Shown: positions 22,421-34,656 of the stretch, one piece after another
Numbering within the stretch: the stretch's first letter is position 1
Layout of the letters: every line of letters starts with the position of its first letter
Source: Niebla homalea
Taxonomy: Eukaryota > Ascomycota > Lecanoromycetes > Lecanorales > Ramalinaceae
Assembly: GCA_019925105.1 (NCBI GenBank)
Contig: JAHGAU010000043.1
Location: forward strand, 124,001 to 188,000
Direction of reading: 5' to 3'
DNA length: 64,000 nucleotides
The notes under the pieces: model-generated
What the model saw: the letters and a program-made list of their open reading frames with translations, nothing else
What the model was told of the DNA's origin: nothing
The model's database searches: none
Program-made: the position numbers and the translations under genes

Positions 22421-24043
22421 TTATTATATATAGCGAATACAGTTTTTATAGAAATTTAAAATAGCCTTACTTAAGGATAGCCCGTTAAGAAATAAACGTA
22501 AAGCGTATTTATCCGTTATATAATTATTAATATTTATATTACCGTTAAAAAAGGAATCCTTCCGCTTATTATAAGACGTACTTTTATAACTATACGTCCT
22601 TATATACTTTAACCCGGGCCGTATCCTATAGATTGATTTAGATATTTTAAAAATATTTAATTTTAGTATTATTATCTTTTACGTTAAGGAAAGGTATATT
22701 ATCCCAGAAGGGAAATAGCTTATCCGTATAATAATTAAATCAATTATATTCCTTTTTAGAATACTATTTATTATAGAGACTTATTATTAATCTATAGAAT
22801 TAGAGATTACCGACTTTATATAGGTTAATAAAAAAGTAAAATATTTAATAAATTCCTCTTAATATTAAATAGTAATTTAAATAGATTACTTAATTATATT
22901 AAATATAATAAAATATATAAGCATTATAATTACGTTATTTACGGTACAGAATAATAATCGCTATATCCGCTTATTATAGTTCTTATAATAGTTCCGATTA
23001 AACGTCCGGTATAAACTTAATAAAAAGTATATCCTCCTTAACGCTTTATCCCGGCTTATAAGTTTAAATAATAATAATACGGATAATTACTATAAGCTAA
23101 ATAAATTATACGTTAATACGCTATTTTCAGTAATTATAATTAAGATATTATTAACGTTCCTTAAAAATATCCTGGATAAATATTAAAAAGACGAGTTCTG
23201 GAAAAAAGTTAATATATAATTAAAGAATAACGATAGTCTATCTATTGAGGACGGTATTAAACTGCCGTTTATCCGGGGGAATAAACTGCGTTTACTTAAA
23301 ACTCCGACAGATTTACTTATTTATATAATTAAAGAAATCAGAATAATATAAGTCTTATTAAGGCCTTAATTATTTATCCTATTATCGAAGCCATTAAGGC
23401 CTTAATCACTTATCCCGTTATTAAAGTAACTTATCTTAATATTAAAGTTATAGTAATTACCTATTCTAAGGATAGACTATTGACCTTTATTATAATTATT
23501 TATCCCAGGAATAAAAGACGGTATTTTATAGTAATTATTAAGGATAAATAATCAACCTATAAATAAAAAAGGGGATCGCCTTATAATAAGGTCTTCATCG
23601 TAATTATTTATCTTAAAGCTATAATCATTTATTCTAAGAGGATTACTTATTTTATCAGAAATAAAAATAGATAATCACCTTATAATTAAGCGTCTCAGTA
23701 TAATGGATAAATAAAAGGATAATTTAATCTATTATGTAAATAAGTTATCCGGCTTACAACGTTTATACGTATTAACGTCCGTAATTAAGGATATCTTTAA
23801 CTTTATATATAAAGTAATATATTTAAATTATTAATAATCTTTCGAAATTATTTTAACGTCTTAATATATTTATTGATTAAGTTATTACCTTAGATTATAT
23901 ATCCGGTATTATCCCGCTTATTTAACTTATTAAACGAAGCGTTATAAATTATATAAAAGTTTATAATTAATTTATATTATCCCTTATTTATTTTATACGT
24001 TTATAATTAACTTTATTATAATATTACTTATTAATATTAAAGG

Positions 24044-24389
24044 TGTTAGACTGACTCCGCTGGCGGTGCGCCGGCGGGACTAGTAAAGGTGGGTATAGAA
24101 GACATAACGTTACGGTCTGGATACTTAAGTACTACTTTAATAAGTAAATTGGTAATAAGATTAATTCTTAAGGAACTTAGAAAGAACTAAGGTATAACTT
24201 TCACTTAAGATAAAAATAATAACTACCCCGTTTTACGCCTATTAAACTACGGCTTATAAATAACGTATATTAAAGCCGTTGCCAAGGCCCTTTATTAAGG
24301 CCTTTTACCAAGGCCTAACGGCCTACCTTAACGTAATAATATAACGTATTATTATAGCGTTAACGTAAAGATAACATTAACTATTAATA
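24044..24389 (-). repeat. 3' LTR of G2
   Basis: On the plus strand it begins TGTTAGACTGACTCC. The first ~150 bases are almost clean, the last ~100 fully RIPped. It contains a local repeat of AAGGCC words (about 24280-24310). Confidence 0.92.
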
Positions 24390-27300
24390 ATTATCTCCCC
24401 CTTTATACGTTAATCTTTAAGGTATAAAGAGATATATTTAAGAAGCTAGTATAAAGCCAGTTAAATATAAGGCTTATTAAAAACTTATTATTAAACTTAA
24501 TAAGAAAAAAATAAATAAAAAAAGAGTCCTTAAGTATATATATAAGTATAATAGTATCTGTTTAATAATAATATAATAGGGGTACTTTACGTTAACGGTT
24601 AATTAACGCAACTTATAAAGCTTATTAAAAACCTTTTTATAAAACCCAATAGGAAAAAATAAGTGGAAAAAGAGTCTTTACGGTATTAATTAATAATTAC
24701 TTAAAGCTTTATTATTGATTTACTACGTTATAATAAAGGTAAATATTATCGTAAAAACGGTATATAATTATAATAAAGTTTTTATTCTATTTTAAACTTC
24801 TTTTCTTTTTTTCTTAATAGTTTTAATTACTCTTATAAATATAATATATTAAGGGTTTATATAAGTATTTATAAGTTAATACGCGTATAGTTATATACCC
24901 TTATTATTTATATTATTATTATAATAAATAACGTTAATATTATACGGGCGTTTTATTTATATTAATAGTCCGCTTATTTCGTTTATTAATATTATATATA
25001 AGTTAATCGATTTTAAATAACGTAATTTACGTTAATGTATTATTAACGTAAACGTAAATATAATATTAATAATAAATATAATAATACTTTACTTTATTTA
25101 CTTTTTATAGGGTAAACTACGTTACGTACGTAACCCGTTATTTTACTTATAATATCGCCGTAAGCGATACTTTTCCCGTTACCTTTTTATAAATATCCTT
25201 ATGCCGTTAAACCGCCGTTATTCTAATATATATATAATTTCCGGATTAAATATAATCCCGGGTAATTCAATAAATACGTAAGTATCCTTTAATCGGTACG
25301 CGGTTTATTAAGGCGTAAGCCCGGTATATATAAAAACGTAATAAAATTTTTCAGGATTTTAAAGCCTTTTAGTTAAATATTAATTAAACGTTAATTATTA
25401 CCGGTCGGACGGAATATACGCTCCGTTAAGTTACTTTAAAAATTAAGGAGGAAATATTAATCCTTTAAATTAAGGAAAAGGTACTTATTACTTACGTTAA
25501 AGCGGCGGAAAAAAAATTATCCGGCTTAAAAAATAAATAAGTAAATTATAATATAATAATAAGGTAACGGGTATTAATATTTAATAATTAAATCGGCTTA
25601 ATATAAAGGGTTTAAACCCTTTATAAAAGTCGATTCCGTCGGGGAGTTATTCTTTATTTCCCGACCCTATATCCGGGGTAAGGAGATAGAACCTTAAACT
25701 TATAATATCTAATAATTTAAAAAATAAAAAAAAGGAGGGAAATACGGACTTTAACTTATTTAAAGAAAAGGGAGAAAAGGTTATATTTTTTTTAACGGCG
25801 TTATTTAAGGGGTCGGCCTTAACTTCTAGGAATAATATCTTAGAATCGAGTTAAAAAGCTTTTCCGGCGAATAATATTAAGGAAAAACCTTTAATTAAAA
25901 CGGAAAAAAAAGCCAAAAAAAAAGGAGGAAAAGGATAAAAAAAATATAACGCCTTTATATTTATCCTTAATCTTATTAACCTATTTATAAAAGGACAAAG
26001 CCCGCGTTAACGCGGAGCTATAGATTATTCTTTTATTTTTATATATTAATATTATTAAAGTTTAACGTTAAACGTTAAAGTTAATAACGCTAAATATTAA
26101 GCGCTTATAATCTATATATTATTAAAAAGTAATAAGGTAAACGATATTATAAGTTACCAATATATTAACGTAAACTTAATAAAATATACTTATTAATCTT
26201 TTATTACCTTAAATAACTTTACCTTTTTAATTTTATTTACTTAATATTTCCTTAATAGCGTATTAAGCGCTTATAATTTAACGTTTACGCTTCTTTACCT
26301 TTTTTAACATTATCGTAACTATTATTAAAGTTATTCTTATTAATTATAATATTATAATAAAGATAATTATTTCCGTAATATTAACTTATCCGCATACGTA
26401 ATATCCGTAATAAATAAAGTTATTAATTAAAGCTTAAACTCTAATAATCTTACGGAAGGATAATATATAAGGGCTAAATAATTATAGTATTAATTATATA
26501 TATAGTTATTAACCATATATATAATTTCCGCCGTTATAACGTTTTAACCTTATTTACGTTTCCTTTTATTCCGTGTTATTTCGTCGTATTATTTTTATAA
26601 TTCTTAAGAGTACTTTAAGTCCGTTTTTAATATTTATTAATTATATTTAAAGCCTTAATTAATTTACTTAACTTAATATTAAACGCTTTTTTTACTTTTA
26701 ACTTTATCAATAATTTCTTTAATTATTTATTCCTTTTTATTATTAATTAATTTAAGTATTTATATTATAGCCTTTACCGTTTAATCGCCGGCGTAAGTAT
26801 AATAAAACTTTAAAAGAAAAATATGGATAATAAGGAATATTTAATAAGTAATAAAGAAGAATAAATAATACGTTTATATTCTAATTTTATTATTAATTTT
26901 AAAGGGTCTTATAAATCGGGGTATAAGCTTTTTATTTAATTATTTTAATTTAAGGTTTTTAATATTTAATATTATTAAATTGTTAACGTTATATAATTTT
27001 AACTTATATTTCTTATTATACGTTTTTTAACTTAATTTAATAATATAACATTATCGGTTTATTAATATTAATTATATTTTATATAATATTTTAACTTTAT
27101 TTTTTATTATAAATATTTCCTTTTTTATAAGTTTATCCTTAAGTTTAAAATAAATATTTAGATTATAATTATATATCGTTATAAAAGGGCTATAGCTTAA
27201 AGTTAAGTATTCCGAATTTATATAAGTAAATTCGGTTAAAAAGAATAATTTTATTTAATTTATTTACTTAAAGTTAATAAAGGTACTTAAATATTATTTA

Positions 27301-27639
27301 AAGTTTTAATTTTAACGCTTTATTTAATTATTTATTTACGGGTAAAAAGCGGTATTTAATTTATGCTTTATTTTCATATAATAATATATTAAACCCTAGA
27401 ATTTATTAATAAATAAAGATTCCCGGTTAATTACGATTTTAGCCGGCGTATTATAGCGTAATACGATTTCTTTAAAGAAAAAATCCGTTAACGTAATAAT
27501 ATCGATTTATTTTATAATAAAGAGGTATTTATATATCTTTATATACTTATTTATAATTATTGAAATTAAATTATAAACGCTACTTTTAACCTTATTTACG
27601 GGTAAGTTAATAATAAAATTTATACTGAATTTCTTCTAA

Positions 27640-27850
27640 GGTACGGCTAATTAAAGGAGTAAAGTAAATTCACCGTAAAGGCGGTAATACGGTATTTTAA
27701 TTCTTTAGTAAGTATCGTACGTTTTAATATAATTATTAACTTAAACCTTTAAGCCGTTCCAGTGATATTTACGGCTTAAAAACTCGTAAGTTTTTTTGGC
27801 TTTAAAATAACCCGTTAATAAATCATTATAATACTTATTAATTAGCTTTT
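27640..27850 (-). pseudogene. Integrase zinc-finger remnant of G2
   Basis: Minus-strand reading gives NKYYNDLLTGYFKAKKTYEF, KYHWNG, and VNNYIKTYDTY followed by RIKIPYYRLYGE. This is the HHCC domain of Gypsy integrases (pattern H..S...GH.G..KT, then Y.W, then C..C) with both cysteines changed to tyrosine, as C to T/G to A mutation predicts. Confidence 0.75.
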
Positions 27851-28496
27851 TTCTAACCGTTTTATCTTAGGGGACGTATATATAGCCCTTATAGGTAATA
27901 AGGCTATTAAGATTATGTTTTTATATATTATTACGACCTTAACGAGAATATATTGGCGTTACGTTATCGTCTTTAATTTTATATATAAACGTATCGTTAA
28001 CCTATAGATCCTTAATAAATAACTTAATCGGCCTAGATTCCTTATAAGGCCCTTTAAGTAGCTATTAAATCTCTTTTTACGGGATAATAACCTAAATACC
28101 TTTTAAAGTAAGTAATAATTAATAGTTAATAACCGCCGTCTGCCGGCGTTCCGCCGACTTATCGGATTAAAGTACGAACTTATTCTATAAAGTAAATAAT
28201 AAGGTAATATTAAAAAATAAAACTCTTTTATAATTTAAACGTCTTAATAAAGGATTAATAAGGTTTATTTTACTTTAATAATAAAATATTTTAAAGTTAT
28301 AATTAATAAGTTTTAAGGCTTATTTAACTTAATATAGGCTTAACGCCGGCTATTTTATAAACCTTTAAAGGTTATTATAATTTATTTATATTTAAATAAC
28401 TTTAAGGTTCTTTTTTAAGTAATATCGTTATTACTTAAACGCTATAACGATAATGAAAAGCTTTTAATTATACGTTTTATAATTTTATTTAATAAA

Positions 28497-28756
28497 AGTT
28501 GGAAAGGGGGAGAGCATGGAAGACACCAAACTTGCGGATGGGTGCATAAAGGAAGAAAAACACCAAAAGGGCTGACTAAGGGTGGAATCGATTCATACAC
28601 ACTTGAAAAAGGAAGGGTATAACGGATTACCATAAAAAGCAACCTATACCTCACCAACTTGTATGGGGGCTGCGGCCCATCTTCAATTGCACTCCATTGC
28701 TACCTGCTATTTCATCACTTTTGCTCTTTCATCCCTTCCCATCTTTTCTAAAGTTA
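28497..28756 (-). repeat. MITE-like repeat, copy 2, inside G2
   Basis: Inverted copy of 4843-5095, inserted in the RNase H region of G2. It is only lightly mutated although the surrounding element is saturated with RIP changes. The 71-residue open frame at 28657-28442 is a by-product of this insert. Confidence 0.75.
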
Positions 28757-29444
28757 TTTTTTTAAATTAATACGTAATTAAGCGTTAATAATCCTCCTTA
28801 AATTATTAAGATAAAATGCCTATAATAATAAAGTTAAATATATCGGTCTTTACTTATACCCTTTATTTTAAGTTAAAATAACGGAGTAATAACGCGTTAA
28901 TAAATATTTCACGGAGCCGGCGGAACGCCGTATTAACCGTATTATTTTACTTTAATAAATTAGCCTTCTTCTTTTCCTTATTGCCCTTAAGTAAATTAAT
29001 TAAAGGCTTAGTTATCCTTAAATATTTATAAATAAAACGACGATAAAAATTTATAAAGCTTAAAAAGACTTATATTTCTTAGTAGGTTTTTAAGATAAAT
29101 TAATCTTTAATAATTTAAATACGCTCTTAATCTATTTAAATCCCTTTAATAAAAACGATAAACCCTAAGAACTCCACTTAAATAATATTAAATTAATACT
29201 TTTTAAGGTTAACGTAAAGCTAGAATTAATAAAGTTATTTAAAAACTTATTAAATATAATATTAATAATTTACCGGATTCTTATTAAATATTAAAATATC
29301 GTTTAAATAAACTATATAAGTTATATTAATAAAATTAATAAAAATATAGTTAATATAAGTTTAAAAGGTTACCGGAGCGTTAATTAATTTAAACGGTATA
29401 ATGAGATACTTAAAGTAACTATAACGCGTACGGAATACCGTTTT

Positions 29445-29666
29445 TTACTTATTACTGGACTTAATCCGTAACCAGTAATAAGTATCCTTAAGGTCTAACT
29501 TAATAAACCATTTAAAGTTATTTAACCGGTTAAGGGTTTCGGTAATTAAGGGTAATAAATGTCGATTTTTAATTATAACCGTATTTAACCTATAATAATT
29601 AATATAAAAATGAAAGCCGCTATCCTTTTTAAATATAAAAAAAATTAAAGCGTTTATAAACGACAT
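29445..29666 (-). pseudogene. Reverse-transcriptase fragment of G2
   Basis: A 73-residue open piece contains FKKDSGFHFYINYYRLN, TVIIKNRHLLPLITETLNRL and FKWFIKLDLKDTYYWLRIK. These correspond to the finger and palm segment of Gypsy RT (usual pattern FCVDYRGLN, then ...KNRYPLPLI, then ...FTKLDLRDAYH). RIP-type replacements are visible, for example Tyr for Cys and Asn for Asp. The catalytic box further on is no longer in frame. Confidence 0.85.
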
Positions 29667-31640
29667 TAAATAACGAATTTAACCCCGGGCTATAGTATCC
29701 TTAAGATACCGCCGGAGCTCCGTTAACTTTATCCGAAATAAATTATATAAAAGATTATATAATAGCTCCTTATTATTTAAGTTAATAATATAATTCTTTA
29801 ATTTTAATTTAAATAGGGTATTAATTATATTATTGGAAAAAATATCTATATATTCACTTAACTCCCTTAAGACGCTCCGGTTAATAGAGTCTTTTATAAT
29901 ATTTATATACGTTAAATTACTTTAAGGGATTTACGGTACTTTTAAGCGCTCCGTTATTATGCTTATATAAACGACTATAAAGATTTTATTAATCTTTATT
30001 AAATTTTAATTAAAATTATAAACGCTATTAATTTATAACTTATAAAAATTAACCTTAAAGCGTTATTTATTTACCGCCGGATTAATCGTTATTTATAAGG
30101 CGTATAAGGTTAATAAACTAAGGATTACGTTTAAACCTTCTTAATTAATAACGTAAAAAAGTATTTTATATTACTTTTATTGCCCTTAATTATTAACCAA
30201 ATAATATTATAATTAATAAACGCTATAATAAAAGATCTGCTTATTATTATAAAAAGCCGTCTATGGTAAGACGGTAAAGGTTAATTATAAGTTTTATTAA
30301 ACCGTATATGCTTATAAAATTAAATTTATTTAAGCTTTAATATTAATTAATATATTTAATAATTAAGGATTATCCTAGAAACTCGTTTAACCCTTAATAA
30401 TAAAAGCCGGGTATACTTTTAATTATCTTTTTATTGGTTCCGACCCTAAAACACCGCCGGAGCTTTATCGTTTTTTAATACGTTATCCTTTTTATAGGAT
30501 TTTACGCTTATTATTAAGATTTTATTTTATAAAACGATAGGGCAATTGGATATATAATAGCCCTTTTTATAATATATATAATACTTAACGTTTTTATTTA
30601 CTTTAAAAATAACGTTAAAGTTTTCGGATATAGCTTTACGTTTTTAACCGTAAGAATTAATTTTAATAGGGATATACGTTAACTTTAAGCCGTCGGAATT
30701 AAGTTTAAATACCTTATTTTTAAAGGATTTACCCTTATTAACTTTTTAATTATTATTAATAATACGCTTTAGGTTATTTTCCTATATAATCGTTACCGTT
30801 ATAATATCGTTTTAAATTCTTAATACCTTATTAACTATAAGGATTTTAATTTTAAACTTTACTAAAAGCTTCGTAAAAAATATATAAGTATATAACTTAT
30901 TTAATAATAATAATAAGTTCTCTTTTATAATCTTTAAAATATTACGGAATTACGTTATTTTTTAATTAAAATATTATTTAATATCCTTAAACCGCTTATA
31001 ATAAGTAAGCCGGCGGTTTTTTAGATTAATTATTAAGTTTAAAAGTTTATCCTTAAGTTCTTAATAACTTATTCTATTAATTTCCTTATCCAATAAGTTA
31101 AAAATTTTATAAAAGATAAACCTTAAATAAAAAACTATTTTTTTTCTTTTAATAAGGAAGTATTTAAGATAAAGTATAAATTATTTTTTTAAGTTAATAT
31201 ATTATATTTAATGCTTACCCTTAAACTTATTTTAATATAACTTAAGTTTTTCCGGACGAAAGGATTTACCTTTATAAGGTAAAATAAAAGCCGCCGGCAG
31301 TATACCGTTAATATAAAGCTTAATAATAGGGTTAACGCGGGGGAAAATCCCGGAACCTAAACCCTTATATTACGTATTAACGTGGTTAAATATATACTTT
31401 TAAAAAGTACGATTTTTAATTTTAAGCCGGTTAACTTTAAATTATAATTCTAAAAGTTAAGCTTATTAAGCCGTAATATTACGGTAACGTTTTACCGCTT
31501 TAATTTACTTAACTATAATAAAGGGGTTCTTAATTAAAGGGTAAATATCACTTTCTTATTTTAAGGTTCGTTAAGTTAATTAAGGATTTATTACGATAAT
31601 AACGTTAAACCTTTTCCTTAATAAAAAAGAAGAATTAAAA

Positions 31641-31986
31641 TATTAAATTAATTCCGTTAACGGTACGCCGGCGGGATTAATAAGAATAAATATAGAAGAC
31701 GTAACGTTACGGTTTAAATATTTAAGTACCACTTTAATAATTAGATTAATAATAAGATTAATTCTTAAGGAACTTAAAAAGAATTAAGGCATAACCTTTA
31801 CTTAAGGTAAAAATAATAATTACCCCGCTTTACGTTTATTAAGCTACGGCTTATAAATAACGTATATTAAGGCCGTTACCAAAGCCCTTTACCAAGGCCT
31901 TTTACTAAGGCCTAACGGCCTCCCTTGGCGCAGCAGTATGGCGTACCACTATAACGCCGGCGCAGAGATGGCGCTAGCTGCTAACA
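31641..31986 (-). repeat. 5' LTR of G2
   Basis: Same length as the other LTR. Here the right end is clean (GCGCAGCAGTATGGCG, GCTAGCTGCTAACA) and the left end is RIPped, so the two LTRs show opposite gradients of mutation. The clean halves together give the ancestral LTR. Confidence 0.92.
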
Positions 31987-32189
31987 AAAGGATAAGATAT
32001 TATGTTATTTATTACGGATAAATTTATTAAGCGTATTATTATTATATTAAAAAGATTAACGTTTTAAGCGTTTAATTAAGTAAACGTTTTAATTAAACGT
32101 TTAAAGATCGTTAATTAAAACTTACTTAAAGTTATATTATCCGATAAAGATAAAAAGTTCCTATTAAATCTTTAGAAATCTTTTTTTAA

Positions 32190-32420
32190 ACGCCTCGGCG
32201 TTAATTTATTGTATTCCACGGTATATTATCCGTAAACGGACGGTATAAGTAAAAGAATAAATTAAATAATAAAAATTATACTTCGCTTTATAATCTATGT
32301 AATAAATAACCCGTTTAAGTAATTATAAATGCTATTTACCATTTAATTAATCTTAAATAATTCGATATCGTTAGTAATTACGTAAGTATTAAATAAAGTA
32401 TTATACGGATTTATCCCAAT
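32190..32420 (+). pseudogene. Integrase core remnant of G1
   Basis: Plus-strand reading gives LYSTVYYP-TDGISKRIN and, further on, a VLNKVLYGFIP-like segment, matching the conserved end of the retroviral-type integrase core (STAYHPQTDGQSER...). RIP converted CAG to TAG, giving the stop. It lies right of the inner element, so the inner insertion hit between RNase H and the integrase core. Confidence 0.75.
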
Positions 32421-33252
32421 AAAAGTATTGGATTTAATAAATATAATATTGCCTTCACGTTTTTACTTAATGTCCCATATTACCGTAATAAATATAATCG
32501 TATTTATATAAATAATAAATAAATATTATTATAATTATATATATATATTAATATATTTACACGAAAATAATTATATATTGCTCCGATTATATAAAGGATA
32601 TACTATCCCTTTAAATAAGGGCAATCCGAAGTACGGATAATAATATATCGGGCTATTTAAGGTTTTTAAACACGTCGGCCGACTTATATATAGATTAAAT
32701 ATATTATAATATTAAAAGATTTACTTTATTTTTATAATTATTTAATTAAAATTATATCCCGCTTTAAATACGGATCCTTTTAATGAATTTCGGTTAATAT
32801 ATTTATTACCGGTATTTACGTATAAGGATAATAAGAACCTGGATAAATATAAAATTAAACGTTTATTAAATAAACGGATTATATAAAAGGGTAGAGGATT
32901 AAGTACTTAATATTTAATATAATAGGTTAATTACGGACTAGAAAATAATATATAATGAATACTTTTATAATTAAAATATTATTAAGACCTTATCGATAAC
33001 TATAAACGATTTATATCCTTAATACTTTAATATAATATCCTTTCTTAATAACGTCCGTACTTTACGTTATTTAAATAAATCAATATATCTTACCCTTCGC
33101 TAAGTAAGCGTTACGTAATTAACGTATTTATTATTTTGCCCTTTACTAAGTAAACGTTAATCGGTTAATTAAATATTATTAACTAGAACATTACGATCTT
33201 AAAATAAAAATAAATACGAGGACGTATGCTTTTATTATTATTAAGGGGATCT

Positions 33253-33401
33253 TATTATAAACATATATATAATAATAGGATACTATCCTTTGGATAAGAT
33301 ACGTATATAGTTAGTAGTTTGTCCCTTTAGGATAAACGATCATTCATATATATATTGATCACTTTACCACTTTGTCCATTACATGCTCTGTACCCATTAC
33401 A
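33253..33401 (+). repeat. 3' LTR of G1
   Basis: Same length as the 5' LTR. Its left half is RIPped and its right half is clean, the reverse of its partner in places. Confidence 0.92.
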
Positions 33402-33859
33402 CTATAAGTTTCTTTTAAATCTTAAAAGTAATTTTAATAAGCCGTCTTGGCCGTTTTTCATTTTTAATATAAGAAAGCTTAATAAAGGGTAAAACGGCCG
33501 GATTAAAGTTATAAGCTTAAGTTTATTTCTTAAGATAATAAATTGATTAATATAAGAGTTTTATAAGGTTTTTAACGGTATTAATAGTTTTTAATTATTT
33601 AATAAATATTAAGTATTCCGCGAGATAAAGTACTTAAGTTTTAACGTTTAAATTATAATTAATACTTTATTTATTCGGTATTTTAGAAACTATAAGGTAA
33701 AATAAAGGTTTCATAAATAAACTTATTATTTAATAAATATTATACCCAGTCCTTAATACCTATACGGATTGTTACGTCGCTAAGGGGTTGCGGTATAGGC
33801 ATTATAGTGGAGGTGAGGAGGAAAAAAACCCCCCCCCCCCCGGGACAATGGTTTTTCCG

Positions 33860-33904
33860 ACCCGAGATTTTAGCGTTGTCCAGGACTTTTAGTGTCATTT
33901 TCCG
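33860..33904 (-). repeat. Right terminal inverted repeat of the Fot1-like element
   Basis: Reverse complement of 16415-16459, followed by the TA duplication at 33905-33906. Just inside lies a run of ten or more C residues (about 33832-33842). Confidence 0.95.
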
Positions 33905-34352
33905 TACTCATGCACGTCGCTTGGTGGTAGGATGGATATATCATGACCTGCAGGAAGGAAATCTACCTATGGGGGCTGGGGCCCCAAATCCGGAAACCGC
34001 AGTTCACTGGTCACCGGGGTAGCTTAGTCAGGATCGCCGGGCGTTTCTTCCTTCTTAGCCCCAGTGGAGGATTCCTTGGCACAAATCGGGCTTACCTTGT
34101 TCCGCGTTGCTTGGCATACGCACACCCTTATTGCACCAACATAGCCATGGAATTGATCGCTGCTCATCGTTCATACATATATTTCCCCATCGACGTGCAT
34201 ACGCAGACTGCATGTCGTCTCGTATCAGACGAGCAAGGGCCTGTTCCTCGATCAAAATTACAGACACCGCAACCTCCCCAAGAGCCTCCGCAAGAACCTC
34301 CGCAAGAACACCAGAAACTCAATAAAAGAAGAAGTGGCACCCTCTTCCAGCT

Positions 34353-34423
34353 ATGGCTTCAACTGAAGACGTCCTTGCTAGGATGATGAAGAAAATGGAC
34401 GCCATGGACATTGAATTCTTTCG
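34353..34423 (+). pseudogene. Retroelement gag, first piece (copy 2)
   Basis: Starts MASTEDVLARMMKKMDAMD in clean sequence and is cut at the TTTCG duplication by the Copia element. The frame resumes beyond 54893. Upstream (33907-34350) lies the same leader as at 13041-13475, with CCGCAAGAACCTCCGCAAGA-type short repeats just before the gene. Confidence 0.6.
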
Positions 34424-34656
34424 TGTAAGATGCACAGCGAGCAAGTAGTTATGCAATGTGTTTACATTCTGTATGATCTATATGATAATCTATTTATAAA
34501 GATAAAAGGTGATTATAGGTAAATAACTAGGCGTTCTGGGATATACGGCCGGATAATAGTATTTATATGTATTATAAGGATATCTTAATATTACTTATAT
34601 AACTGCTCTATAACACTTTTTGCCCGTATTTTATGCCCGCAATATACCGGTTAATA
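34424..34656 (-). repeat. 3' LTR of C1
   Basis: Begins TGTAAGATGCACAGCGAG (plus strand); its first ~60 bases are clean and the rest RIPped. It ends CCGGTTAATA, which corresponds to CCGGCTGACA at the right LTR. Confidence 0.9.

Larger units (their letters stand above)
24044..31986 (-). mobile_element. Gypsy LTR retrotransposon G2 (inner), RIPped
   Basis: Two 346-base direct repeats (24044-24389 and 31641-31986) are flanked by the duplication AAAGG at 24039-24043 and 31987-31991. The coding strand is minus. Reverse transcriptase can be read at 29666-29445, and the integrase HHCC zinc finger at about 27845-27700, downstream of RT as in Gypsy elements. The polypurine tract AAAGGGGGAGATA lies next to the left repeat on the minus strand, so that repeat is the 3' LTR. 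Length without the MITE at 28.5 kb is about 7.68 kb, equal to G1, although the LTRs are unrelated. Confidence 0.9.
17775..33401 (+). mobile_element. Gypsy LTR retrotransposon G1 (outer), RIPped
   Basis: Two 149-base direct repeats (17775-17923 and 33253-33401, TG..CA ends) are flanked by the 5-base duplication CTATA at 17770-17774 and 33402-33406. Without the inner element it measures about 7.68 kb. On the plus strand a mutated reverse transcriptase can be read: the YVDD box as YIDN-IIV at 22140-22160, then EYYLGLIGYLR near 22377-22410. Integrase motifs lie right of the inner insertion: STAYHPQTDG appears as STVYYP-TDG near 32214-32245, and VLYGFIP near 32396-32416. The order RT then integrase is that of Gypsy/Ty3. 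A purine-rich AAGGGGAT precedes the right LTR. No intact frame remains. Confidence 0.9.
16415..33904. mobile_element. Fot1/pogo-like DNA transposon, split by nested retrotransposons
   Basis: Perfectly matching 45-base terminal inverted repeats begin CGGAAAATGACACTAAAAGT at 16415 and, on the opposite strand, at 33904. TA dinucleotides flank both ends (16413-16414 and 33905-33906), the target duplication of Tc1/mariner-type elements. The pre-insertion site agrees with copy 1 (13041-13053, ACTACGGATGCACG). Removing the nested Gypsy element leaves 1,858 bases, close to the ~1.9 kb of Fot1 elements with their ~44-base inverted repeats. The interior is RIPped and no transposase can be read, so the family assignment rests on size and ends. 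Confidence 0.85.

Noticed and set aside
28442..28657. 71-residue minus open frame
   Set aside because: It lies almost entirely in the MITE-like repeat and has no homologue-like content.
16415..33904. A giant 17.5 kb TIR element (Starship, Maverick/Polinton)
   Set aside because: The length comes from nested LTR elements with their own target duplications. The net element is 1.86 kb with a TA duplication, and no captain recombinase or polymerase B is visible.
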